Of a stretch of DNA of 64,000 nt, positions 33,908 through 44,923 are shown one piece after another. The stretch is from NCBI GenBank assembly GCA_014529385.2, contig CM043967.1, positions 84,886,278 to 84,950,277 on the forward strand. Direction: 5' to 3'. Position 1 is the first letter of the stretch. Every line of letters starts with the position of its first letter. The position numbers and the translations under genes are program-made. Below the pieces are notes generated by a model that saw only the letters and a list, made by a program, of their open reading frames with translations, made no database searches and was not told the origin of the DNA. This DNA comes from Adiantum capillus-veneris (taxonomy: Eukaryota > Streptophyta > Polypodiopsida > Polypodiales > Pteridaceae).

Positions 33908-35511
33908 TGAGAGCTCAAAACTGTTTGTCCCTGGTTAAGTCTCACCTTTTGGGACTGTGAAGGTACACTTTGTGTAGCACTGTTGATGTTTGGCATTTGT
34001 AAACCCTCTGCATAGTTCCCTATGTATCTCCGTGAAACATGACAAATTATTTCCCAAGTCAAGCTGTAGATAACATTATCTTTGCCCTGATATTGTCTAT
34101 CCCATGGGTCTCCTATGATATGAGCTTCTGTGGTTTCAGGACCCAAGGCATCATAGATGCTATAATCTTGTCTGTATCTACAACTGTTTTCGTCGAAGTA
34201 TATGCTCGTTTGGTCACAACATCGAAGCTTTATTTCCAATGGAGGAGAGTTTGGCTCTGAACAGATCTCTGGGTTCACTTGAGTAACATCCTTCAGCTCT
34301 AGAGAGGATGGGCTATGATAGATTCTTTCCTCTGAAATGAACCATCCTTTCTGATCTATCATTGGACGTACTTCTATGAATTGGTATGTGGGCCGTTCAA
34401 ACACTGGTTGATCCCTTTTGTACAGTTGTCCTTTTTGGTCCACATAGTGTGCATATGAATTATGGGTACCATACAAAGCTAACATCATTCTGTTTGATGT
34501 GTCTCGTAGACTCGTGAATGATTGCACACCTGTGTCAGTGGATGCAAAATCATTTGCAAATCTAACATTCTTTTCAACCTTTGGTGATATCTCGACACCT
34601 TGACTAAATTCATGCAAGAATTTATTGTTCAAAGAATCAATTTTAAGCTTTTCAGGTGCCTTTGCATCTTTATGCTGACTTTGAACTTGCAGTGTTTTTA
34701 TTGGTGCTTCTAATGGTAGTGCAGAATCATCCAATTGCATAAAAAGTGACGAGTTAAATGCACTTACATCGAGATTCACATTTCCAATTTGCTTTGTATC
34801 TTGCTTGGCAGTTGATGTATCCATGTTGTCAAGATTTCTTGGACAATCTTCAGAAAAATGTCCACCTTTTTGTCCACAATCTGAGCAATACGCCATGACT
34901 GGTGGTATTTCAATTGGCTATGTCATGTCAAACTCTTGCTAAGAAGTTTCTCCTTCTATGCTTGCCAAGTTGTTGGCATCTTCTTTTAAAACACTAAGCA
35001 TCAAGCTATAGATTGCTCCATCTTGACCTTTGTACCGTCTTTGGCTCGGTTCTCCAATTAGATTGGCTTCTATTGGTTGATCTATTGGATCTTCCATAAC
35101 TGACTCTCGATTGTACATTTGACCACTTTAATCCATGTACAATGACCCTGATTTCATATACACTAATTGGATGCTTTGCGGGCTTGTGTAGATTTTTGGA
35201 TAGCCATTTGGGTTGACTTTTTGAACTTCTATCTACACTTCATCTTTGAGCTTGCAATACCTGGCTCCACCGAAGTCTGTGAACATCTGGGAGTTCTCTG
35301 AATCTAGTTTTACTTTGATCAATAGGATCTTGGCTCCTGTGATGCTTTTGCTATTCATCAAGTATCTATGGCCTTTTGAATCTGTATACAAGACTTTATC
35401 TCCATTGTAGCCATAAAGCTGTAAAATCTGCTCTGTTGCACTTGTACCTATGTTACCACTGCTACTGGCTTGCTCTACTGTACTTGAACTCTCAGCTCGA
35501 GATGATTCCAT

Positions 35512-38500
35512 GTTGACTGGTCTTGTAAAAATTATCTCCTAGCAGACTTTGGTATTGATTAGCAAAAACATTTCTGCTCAAGTTTGATAAGACTGCTTTT
35601 GCCGAAATACTTCTGGCAGTTGATTTCTCTTAGACTCACAAGAGTTGACTAACTCTAGCTCGAAAGTGTCAGAATTGATTGCAGTCTTTGAAATGATGAA
35701 AATCTAGGCCTTGAATAACCTAACCTGCAGATTAGATTGTTATCCGTTTTTCCCACTTGACTTGAATTCAGCTCTTGTCAAGCTCCCAATTCTTTGTCTG
35801 CAACCTGGTTCTTCAATCTGAGCTAAGTGAGTCAGCAATTGAGATTTCCAAATTCTACCCTTGGAAGGAGCTAAAAGACCAATTTGTAACTTGAAACTGA
35901 GTTAACATGTACCAATTTTGGATCCGATGGAACCCAAAATTGACCAGTGGCCTTGTATTATGTTGTTCGAACACTGTACAAGCTCAGAAGTCCAAAATCT
36001 TGTTTCTGGGGCTCAAAAGTAAATAATCTCGATTATTTACTTATCTCAGTTTTTACACTTTTTAGGCTTGTTTTGCCAAGTAATTACCTTGTTGTGGTCT
36101 CTGGACAAGTTTGGTTGAGTTTGATCAAGATTTGTCCAAGTTATCAACTGTTTAGTGTCCGCAGACTCTGATTCCAAGAATCTGGCTTAAGTCTCAATTT
36201 TGTGATCCAAATTTCACCAAATTTGATTTGTGGAGTCTACTTGATGTACTTGACCCTGTGGTATACTCAATTGTGCAAAATTTTTCAATTCTAGAGCAAA
36301 AGTAAATAATCGCGATTATTTACTCCAGTTTTCTTTTTATGTTTTTTTTTCAAAAGTAAATAATCGTGCTTATTTACTTTTGGCAATTTTTGGTCAACTG
36401 AGCATGTACACTTGTTTAACACATCAAGAAAAAGCCTATGAGTCAAGTTTCATTGAATTTGAACAAGATTTACCAAGTCACACTCAAGTTCTTGACATTC
36501 AATACAGATTTTAGTTTTTATCAAGGTTTTGGTGTGTTTTGTGATCCAAACTTCATGAGCCTTCACAAAAGATGTTTGCAATCATGCTTAGAGTCTATGG
36601 TATTAATCTTGATCAATTTTGAGCCAAAAGTTCATAATCGTGATTATTAACTTTTGACCTAAAATGATAACTTTTTTCAACTTTTTTAGAGGAGAGTCTT
36701 TTTATGATCTATTTTGAGTCTATGAATCAAGTTAAAACTTAATTTGAACAAGATTCATCAATTCAGACTCAATTTCTCGACAGTCAGTACAAATTTCAAT
36801 TTTTAGCAAGTTTTTGGTCTGTTTTGTAATCCAAACTTCATGAAAAGATGTTTGCAATCATGATTAGAGTCTACGGTATCAACCTTGGTGAGTTTTGAGC
36901 CAAAAGTTAATAATCACGATTATTAACTTTTGACCTAAAATGACAACTTTTTTCAACTTTTTCAGAGGAGAGTCTTTTTATGATCTATTTTGAGCCTATA
37001 AATCAAGTTAAAACTTAATTGAATAAGATTCACCAAGTCAGACTCAATTTCTCGACAATAAGTCAGATTTCAGTTTTTGACATTTTGTGATCCAAATCTT
37101 TTGTGCCTTTACAAAAGTTGTTTATACACATGTAATGAATCACTGGTATCAACCTTGATCAGTTTTGAGCCAAAAGTTCATAATCGCGATTATTAACTTT
37201 TGACCTAAAATGACAACTTTTTTCCTAAACAGTCTTTTTATGATCTCTTTTGAGCCTATGAATCAAGTTAAAACTTAATTTGGACAAGATTCATCAAGTC
37301 AGACTCAATTTCTCGACATTCAGTCAGATTTCAGTTTTTAGCAAGTTTCTGACATGTTTTGTGATCCAAATTTTTTGTGCCTTTACAAAAGTTGTTTGTA
37401 CACATGTAATGAATCACTAGTATCAACCTTGATCGGTTTTGAGCCAAGAGTTCATAATCGCGATTATTAACTTTTGACCTAAAATGACAACTTTTTTCAA
37501 CTTTTTCAGAGGAGAGTCTTTTTATGATCTATTTTGAGCTTATGAATCAAGTTAAAACTTAATTTGAACAAGATTCCTCAAGTCAGACTCAATTTCTCGA
37601 CAATCAGTACAGATTTCAATTTTTGTCAAGTTTTTGGTCTGTTTTGTGATCCAAACTCTATGAGCCTTCACAAAAGATGTTTGCAATCATGCTTAGAGTC
37701 TGTGGTATCAATCTTGATTAGTTTTGAGCCAAAAGTTAATAATCATGATTATTAACTTTTGACCTAAAATGAACAATTTTTTCAACTTTTTTCCTAAACA
37801 GTCTTTTTATGATCTGTTTTAAGTCTCTAAGTCAAGTTAAAACTTAATTTGGACAAGATTCATCAAGTTTATCAATTGTCTCGTGTCCACAGACTCTGAT
37901 TACAAGAATCTCGCTTAAGTCTCACTTTTGTTATCCAAATTTCACCAAAATTGATTTGTGGGTCTACTTGCTATGCTTGACCTTATGGTATACCCAAATA
38001 TGCAAGATTGTCAATTTTTGGAGCAGATGTAAATAATCACGATTATTTACTCTGAAATTTTTTTTGCAAGTTTTTGTCCCAACTTTGACACAGATATGTT
38101 AAGCACCTCAAGTTAAGGTCTCTAGCCAAGTTTCATCAAGTTTGGACAAGTTTTGGTCAAATGGTCATCAATTTTCTGTCCAGAGACTGACTTTGCAAAT
38201 TTAATCACAATTTTCAATCCAATGACCCAAATCTTACCAAATTTGGTTTGTGGGCTTATTACAACATGGTAAAACTAGTGGTATGCTTACTTGGTAAAAA
38301 AGTTGAAAAATAGAGCAGATGTAAATAATCGCGATTATTTACAACTGGCAACTTTTTCATCTTTTTAATCAATTGAGCATATACACATGTTTATCACATC
38401 AATATAAGCCTACGAATCAAGTTTCATCAAGTTTGGATAAATTTTTTCCCAATTTACACTCAAGACTCAAAAAGTCAGTACAAACTTTAGTTTTTACCCA

Positions 38501-39304
38501 TTTTTTTGTCAGTTTAGTGATCCAAATCTTTTGGGCCTTTACAAAAGTTGTTTGTACATATGCAATGAGTCAATGGTATGAACCTTGGTCAATTTGGAGC
38601 AGAAAGTTAATAATCGCGATTATTAACTTTAGGCCCAAAACTGACACTTTTTTGAACTTTTTCACTGGACAGTCTTTTCATGATCTATTTTGAGCCTATA
38701 AATCAAGTCAAAACTTAATTTGGCCTAAAATATCAAGAAAAAGTAAATAATCTGAGTTTTGGCCAACTCTTGAAAATTTTACCTCAAAGTGTCCTTGAGC
38801 TTTACTCATTGGTTCATACAACTTTTAGGCTTACTGTCCAGTTGAATTGACTGGTTTGGAGTCTTTTCGTGTTATTTCTAGCCGTAGACCTGAAACTCTG
38901 CAACTTCACATAAACAACTCACAGATGATTCGTTTGGAGTGAGCAATGTTATGAAATCCCCTCGGATCCTACTTACCCTACTCCTAAGTTCTCATGCAAT
39001 GGGGTTGTGGAAAGTGTCCACAAACACTCGTTTTCTTGTTTTTTTACGGTTTTCAGAGCCTTGATCTTAAGAATTGTCTCGCCTTTCAGTCATTCTCCAA
39101 ATCCTAATCTAAATCTACAATTCTACAATCCTAAAGGTACTCAGCGAGTACGATTACTTCCAAGCTACCTCTACACAGCAAAAGACGAGAATCTTAAGCT
39201 ATGCGGTTTCTAAAAGAGACATTTGAACTCTAGGCGAACCTAGAGGACGCTAAAGGAAAATTACACAAGACGCTCGTTTTTTTCCCTAGTTTAGGTCTCT
39301 TCGA
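35512..39304 (-). other. Untranslated leader of the large element
   Basis: About 3.8 kb between the primer site and the gag-like start. It has no long open frame and is dominated by the palindrome array (36018-38640). It is unusually long for an LTR-retrotransposon leader. Confidence 0.75.
36018..38640. repeat. Palindrome-bearing tandem array, unit about 270-298 bp
   Basis: Eleven palindromic cores start at 36018, 36301, 36355, 36626, 36902, 37172, 37446, 37731, 38029, 38321 and 38603. Ten are 270-298 bp apart; the one at 36355 is extra. Half-site forms are AAAAGTTAATAATCA and AGTAAATAATCG. The copies at 36301 (24 bp), 37731 (30 bp) and 38603 (28 bp) are perfect palindromes. Units from 36626 to 37760 also share long flanking text (TGACCTAAAATGACAACTTT; TTCTCGACA; CTTTTTATGATCT). 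The array is transcribed leader sequence, so each core could form an RNA stem. Function is unknown. Confidence 0.9.
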
Positions 39305-39305
39305 T

Positions 39306-39323
39306 CCCCGACAACGGCGCCAA
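39306..39323 (-). other. Primer binding site, tRNA-Asp type
   Basis: Minus-strand sequence TGGCGCCGTTGTCGGGGA begins two bases inside the 5' LTR. It matches the complement of the plant tRNA-Asp 3' end (from memory, one or two differences), the usual primer of Athila-like gypsy elements. Confidence 0.82.
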
Positions 39324-39324
39324 A

Positions 39325-40324
39325 TGTGGGACGCATGTCTAACCTCACCATATTATCTTATTGCAATATTAGCGAGAACCACGATTAATTTGTCAAACCA
39401 TAGGACGAAGCTGACTCGACTAGTGCATAGAGGCTACAAGAGGTTGTCAATCTCTTGGAAAACAACTAACAACTCGCATCTAACTCAAGTGACTGAAATC
39501 ACCAAAAGCCGATCACTCATCGGGAAGCAAATCACATCCGTTATAGCATCAAATGACATCCAAACGTAACGAAAATTTTAGGACAAGTTTACAAGACCTA
39601 AGCACACATGCTTATGGTCTCAAATCCCACTTTAGGTCAAGTTCCAAAATTGTGATTAGTAACAACAGTAGATTTTGGACCTAGTCGGTTTCCACCCAGA
39701 ATGCATCTAAATGCTTAGCAATGATGCCCCAATACCTCCCCTATGCTTAGTTTTCGATTTAAAAGTGTAAATTCCTAATTATGATGAAATTAGGCCGCGG
39801 GAACCGCAACGCTAAAAGCTACGAAATACTGTGAATGACTTACGTCAATGCGTAGAGCTCTTACCTGCGGTTGCAATGCAACAAACGCATTTGCAATGTG
39901 ACAACGGGAGAGGGAGTAGGAAGCGCGAAAAGGAGAGAAGTGAGGCCGTTAGCTCAGGCTATGTATTTCTTATCCAAAAACTTAATAATATCTTTACAAA
40001 GTTGGTTTTTATACCTTAGCCAAGGTCTAAAATGTGTAATGTCCGGCGCCCAAGACCTTTGAGACTCCACACTTATTGTATTTGCAACCTAGGTACACTA
40101 AGTGACCTATGCTTTACATCTTGGAACTCTTATTGAGCCCGCAACACGTTACAATTATCACAATGGCTAAATAAATCGGGAAATTACAATACAAGGCCAT
40201 TTTGCAAAAATGTGAAAAGTGTGTAACTCCAATCTTTACTACTTCTTCACTTTGATCTTCGATGTACATTCGTACGTTTTCAATATTTAGTAGCTTCTGT
40301 TAACTGACGTTGACTCAGTTAACA
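39325..40324 (-). mobile_element. 5' LTR of the 13.96-kb element
   Basis: 1000 bp, TGTGGGACGC...TCAGTTAACA, adjoining the primer site on its inner side and TATGA on its outer side. Confidence 0.93.
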
Positions 40325-40329
40325 TATGA

Positions 40330-42667
40330 TATATACACAAATAGTGTCTTTTTGCAATGTATTAGAGGAGAACCTCTTTGGAGTAGATCTCACCTATCAC
40401 TCTCGCCTGCTTTATCGCTAAAGCACCTATCAGTAGCACTTCATTAGTGATAAGTACCTTAATGGTTGAAGTGCCTATCAATAATGCTTAATTAGCGAGT
40501 AGAATTAAATCTCGTTTACTGTAACCTACAAATCTAGACACAATACTCTCAAGAAGAGGTGGATTATCCCCTACCTTGAAACCTTCGACACATAATAGAA
40601 ATGAAAATTCCTTCTGATGTTGATGCCCATTAAAATTCCAAAATTGTATTGATTAGTTTAATTGATTCAGAGCTATTAACGTTGGATCTATCCTTGCAAG
40701 TACGTGAGTCATGGCAATAAAACAATTCCACCCTTTCAGTAGAAGAACTTATCTACGTAGGTTTCTTGGTAGCTTATGCCATGAAATCACCTATCTTTCC
40801 CTTTCGTACATGGTTTCCAAATACTCTTGAAAAACCTAACTAAATTTTTCAGGTATCTAACCCCATGAATTGCTTGAATCCCTTCAATTTTCCCCTTGAA
40901 TGGTTGATAGGGGAATAGCTAGATCACCATCTAAAGCCCCTAAATAATCGCTTAGTGATAAAGGAGGTAGGAGTGCAAAGACATCCAGGAGGTTTGCCTT
41001 GAAAGAGTGCATAATATCTCATTGATTAAGTGCTCTTTCAACAAAGGTGAGCGAGACTAAGCAATCTACCAAAGCCGTGGGATGTCAAATAACATTGGTA
41101 GGGGAGCATTCCTCCCTAGATAGAAACACCAATAGTAGATATGGAAAAAGGAAAAGCGAGAGTATCGACCTGAGTAATGAGAAAATTGCTGAGCAATTGA
41201 GAATCCAATGCCCCAAAAACCCAAGGCTCCTTTGCAAGGTTCATCAATGGAGGGTGATTCAAGTCCTAAGATCAGGCCAAGAGGCATAGTTGATAGACAA
41301 TAGGTTAATACTCTCATACTAAGACATATTTAGGAATTTTGGGAAAAATGCATAAATTTGGGAAAAAAAAATTAATCAAGCTCTTGAGTGGTGGTGGTGG
41401 TTGCATTGTGCTAGGTTGCAGTGTTGTGAGCCATTGGTGTCAAGTTCTGGTGTAGAGTTTGTCATGCTAGGTTTCATTATTGTCAAACCGTTGGTGTCAA
41501 CTTTGCTAGGTTGCATTGTTGTCAAGAGTTGGGTGTCCAATTCTACTAACTTGTAGAAGTTGCATTGTGCTAGGAATCAGGAATACACAAAGAACTTGGA
41601 AAATGTTGATGTTTATATGGGGATCAAGAGTATACAAAGAAATGAGAAACATCTATTTTTGAATTTTAAAGTGAACAACTTTGTCTTGTTCTAGAAGCAT
41701 AAAGAATGAGTTAGTTGTAGAACATGTTTGACTACAAATTGACTACAAGTAGTCAAACCCCAAGTACATTAGTTGATAAGGGTGCCACCTTCGAGAGAGA
41801 AGAACCATACCACCGCAAAAGGGGTGGTCCTAGAGTCCCCATCACCCAAGCCAAAGTCCGAGGTTCCACCAAATAGGGGCTTCTACCACAAGTCATCAAT
41901 GTGCCTCATAGGGCACTGCATAAACAAGAAGTAGAGCAAAAGTCAAACCCCCACTAAAAGAGGCTCACAAACCACATAAGACCACAACAGCATCCCAAGC
42001 CATCACATGAAGAGTCCAGGCTGATCGGGTGAGCCTTGCACCTGCTACCATCGAGGCAACCATGACCATGCAAGCTACTAGGAAAAGAGCCGATGCCCGC
42101 CATCCCCCCCCCCCCCCCAACCCACCCCCCAACCTTTCAACAGGGCCATCGCCAAATCACCGGTAGCATCCACAAACACATACACCATTCTGCCCACAAG
42201 GGGCCTGGAGGGGCATCCTCCACCAAGGCTTGGAACGGGCATGGATGAGCATGCAGTAGCAAAGCCGGAACTGCCAGACCCTGCCTTCCTTGGGAAACCT
42301 AGCCCCACATGGACAACACATGTTGCTAAGAATTGCACCCCCATTAGCAACACCCCAGTGCACCTCTTTCCTACCATAGGCCGACAGTGGCCTCCCTTTC
42401 GTTCGCACCTCAGAGACATATTAAAAAGTGAACTAATCAAATCAAAGTTGATGTGCTAAAAACCTTTCCAAGGACTTTTTGTGAAGATTATAGTAGCATG
42501 TCATGTTCAATCTAGTTTTATACTCGAGGAGTCACCCATCACAAAAATTCCATGCTAGAATTTGGTAATGGAATATGAGATCAAAGAAACCAAAATTTTG
42601 AGGTGGAGCTTCATGTACAAATTTACAAGACATGTACGAACTTGGTGAATTCTTTCTCATCATTCTT
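40330..42667. other. No recognisable gene
   Basis: Spacer right of the large element. Contents include a C15 run near 42104-42118 and a GTTGCATTGT-containing degenerate repeat at about 41400-41580 (GCTAGGTT-CATTGTTGTCAA repeated three times). No gene. Confidence 0.55.
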
Positions 42668-42796
42668 TGTATAGAGCATAACATCAAGAGATTTTGCTTG
42701 GGGAGCATATACCTAGCCATGTGCAATTAAAGGGCAAGGTACAATAGTACATAGCATGGTATGTGATGCATCCCTTGCAAAACCTTGTGATGTTGT
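42668..42796. mobile_element. Degenerate palindromic element, family P
   Basis: Starts CATAACATCAAGAG and ends CTTGTGATGTTG, with ATACCTAG in the left arm. It is a decayed relative of the palindrome at 3782-3938. Confidence 0.45.
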
Positions 42797-43129
42797 GGTA
42801 CTTTGTGGGTCAAATTTTGAGAATTTGTCTAAAACATCTTGTGAAAGTTTAGTAGGAACTTGTAAATTCACTCATACTAGAAACAAGAGGGATTAAATTG
42901 AATGTTTTGGTCTAAAAACTTTTGTAGCATTTCTCTTGTACACTGCTCCAAAAGGCTCAAACTAGAGTTTGAGGCTTCAAGAGCCACCTGCAATTCAATG
43001 ATTCCACTGGATACTTGAGCTTCCGCTTAAAGATACGAAATAACAAACTACAAGATCAAAAAAATCAAAACTGAAAACAAGAAGAAATTTTCAAGAGATG
43101 TTATCATTCTTGACGTAAGAAACTCAGAC

Positions 43130-43257
43130 TCATGAGCTTCTGAATGTACCACAACCCCCCCCCCCCCCCCCCCCCACCCCCATCAACATGGTGATTCTTT
43201 GCCCAAACAACACCAAGCTAGGTATGTGGTGCCATCTTCACAAAAGCTCATGAGATT
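43130..43257. mobile_element. Degenerate palindromic element, family P, with C21 loop
   Basis: Outer arms are CTCATGAGCTTCTG and AAAGCTCATGAG; the inner arm GCTAGGTATGTGGTGCC matches the right arm of 3782-3938. A run of about 21 C (43155-43175) sits in the loop. Confidence 0.6.
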
Positions 43258-43346
43258 GTTTAGGTCATAGTCTAGGATGAATGATGAGATATTGTATAAA
43301 CAGACTTGTCATACATAACTAGGACTTGATAATTCTTTTACACAAC

Positions 43347-43475
43347 CAAGGCTCGAGCTATAGTTCAAGGCACATGAAACAAGTTTTCAAAGGCAACAAG
43401 GCTCGAGCTATAGTTCGAGGCATAGAAAAAAGTTTTCAAAGGCAACAAGGCTCGAGTTATAGTTCGAGCCAACAT
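43347..43475. repeat. Three tandem copies of a roughly 50-bp unit
   Basis: Each copy starts CAAGGCTCGAGCTATAGTTC, itself a short palindrome (CTCGAGCTATAGTTCGAG), and ends GTTTTCAAAGGCAA. Confidence 0.85.
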
Positions 43476-44015
43476 GAGGAACCATAGAGAAACTATGTCC
43501 CCACTAACTAAGGGTGGCTTCTCAAACAGGCATGTACATTCTCAAATGATTGCATCCTTCCAATAGAAGGGCACAACCGCATTGGACATTTCTCATAGCT
43601 TCACAAACCAAGTCAATGGTCATTATTTGGCAATTGACTTGGTGGATGAATTGTGGCAATGCTCGGATGAAATCTCCCCCATCACCCATCCAATGAAAAT
43701 TGTGGACATCCGAAAAGCCTGCAGCATATGCGATCTTTTATCCACAAGTGGAAGATGTGACGGACCTTCATGAGCTTGCTAATTTTGTCAAAGTTGACAA
43801 CACCTTCGTCAAATTTGAAATCAAACGTTAAATTTGAAACTAACAATGGAGAATTGCTGACGTGTCATTCATGCCCTATCACGTTGCTGCGTCGTGAGCC
43901 CGAGGCCCACCATGAACTGTGTCATGAGCTCGCCATGCCCTCTTGCGCTGCTGTGTTGTGAGCTTGCCATGAGTTGTGGCATGATATGGTATGCCTTGAG
44001 CCCTCCATTTGGACT

Positions 44016-44057
<42 letters not shown>

Positions 44058-44900
44058 TGTACAGTGATCCAATTGTAGCTCTCACGTACTCCTCCGCCCC
44101 TCTCTTCACACTTGATGTGATATGAAGTTGCATTTTTTGTACCTCACTATTGCTGCCACGTTGAGATAAAAGCCTTTAATCTCTGAATCTTTATAGGATC
44201 TACTAAATCTTCACTTCTTCTTCACCTCTTTCATGCACGTCACAGCCAAAAACCTAGCCTGTTGATTCCTACACCAAAGTATCCTTGTTATTCTATAGAG
44301 ATTGTGAATAATTCCTTTGCATAGAGCCTTGCAGTGCCTCTTTTGTGAGCCTCTCATACTCGATGTCAGCTGCACCCGCACCTGTGTAGTCCTGGCACGA
44401 AGGGATTAGTAAGGAGGCAGAGTCTAAGGACACGAGAGAGCAAGAGAGAGAACCTGTTGGTGAGTGCTTTCCCTTCTTCTTGCTTGCTAAAGATTTACAA
44501 TGTACACAACCAACTTTGAACCAAGCAAAGGAAAGGGAAACCATATGTGGTCGACCGCCTGTAGTCTTTGAACCAAAATTATCTTATGTGTACATAACCT
44601 ACAATAATGTGTGTAGATTGTACTGGTGTCCACAACTGATGTGTGTGTAGTGTATAGGAGCAGAACCTGCCTTGTAGCTATCAACCAAGCTCACCACATC
44701 TTACAAAGGTAGTTTCACTTGCCCTCTCTTTTCCCAAGAGGACACACTTTGCTTTGATGCCCTTGTGTTACACCTGATCAAAGATCCTATAAAATGCTAG
44801 CCAAGTTCCCTACAAGCTTTGCTAACTCTATGAAAAATAAGCTTAACCCCATGACAAACAAATTCACTAGTACTAACTAACAGTGCCCTGTCACTCGGTG
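43476..44900. other. No recognisable gene; (GA)n at 44020-44055
   Basis: Spacer with one GA microsatellite. Short frames encode only SLSLSL-type runs or unrecognised peptides. Confidence 0.5.
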
Positions 44901-44923
44901 GTCCTAGAGTCTCTAGCTCATAA

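Larger units (their letters stand above)
28398..35511 (-). pseudogene. Gag/protease-like polyprotein of the large element, split by two solo LTRs
   Basis: It starts MESSRAESSSTVEQ at 35511. Setting aside the two inserted LTRs, the frame runs about 1,295 codons with several TAG/TAA stops (for example near 35235, 35130, 34940, 34922, 32173, 32030, 31480) and one frame change near 29100. Order: Tyr/Asp-rich repeats; a zinc knuckle AYCSDCGQKGGHFSEDCP with spacing CX2CX5HX4C; more Tyr-rich repeats; a Lys/Gln/Ser-rich linker (31480-32004); and a retropepsin-like domain. That domain shows LDL-stop-LDKNLMS where Athila proteases have DLG...NLM, followed by LKDAPKFVSI and EDIIMGMPMAQ. A low-complexity tail follows, ending SSFTVQDYFS. 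Gag would build the particle and package RNA. Loss of the active-site Gly to a stop makes the protease dead. Confidence 0.75.
26370..40324 (-). mobile_element. Large non-autonomous LTR retrotransposon (gypsy/Athila-like)
   Basis: Two LTRs of about 1.0 kb in direct orientation (26370-27380 and 39325-40324) bound a 13,955-bp unit flanked by TATGA (26365-26369 and 40325-40329). On the minus strand the parts are 5' LTR, tRNA-Asp-type primer site, a leader of about 3.8 kb with a palindrome array, a gag/protease-like frame (35511-28398) and a polypurine tract beside the 3' LTR. I found no reverse transcriptase, RNase H or integrase motif in any frame. It therefore probably moved using enzymes of a related autonomous element. 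LTR differences of several percent and stops in the frame imply an old insertion. Two solo LTRs are nested inside. Primer type, LTR size and DLG-like protease suggest Ty3/gypsy, Athila-like ancestry; this is inference. Confidence 0.9.

Noticed and set aside
33880-34896. The 338-codon minus-strand frame as a stand-alone host gene
   Set aside because: It is in frame with sequence on both sides, contains a gag-type zinc knuckle and lies inside an LTR element.
36018-38640. CRISPR-like array
   Set aside because: Unit length is about 280 bp, the spacers are themselves homologous, there are no cas genes and the context is a plant retrotransposon.
26370-40324. Integrated plant pararetrovirus (caulimovirid)
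   Set aside because: True LTRs with 5-bp duplication, tRNA-Asp-type primer site and lack of movement-protein and RT motifs favour an LTR retrotransposon.
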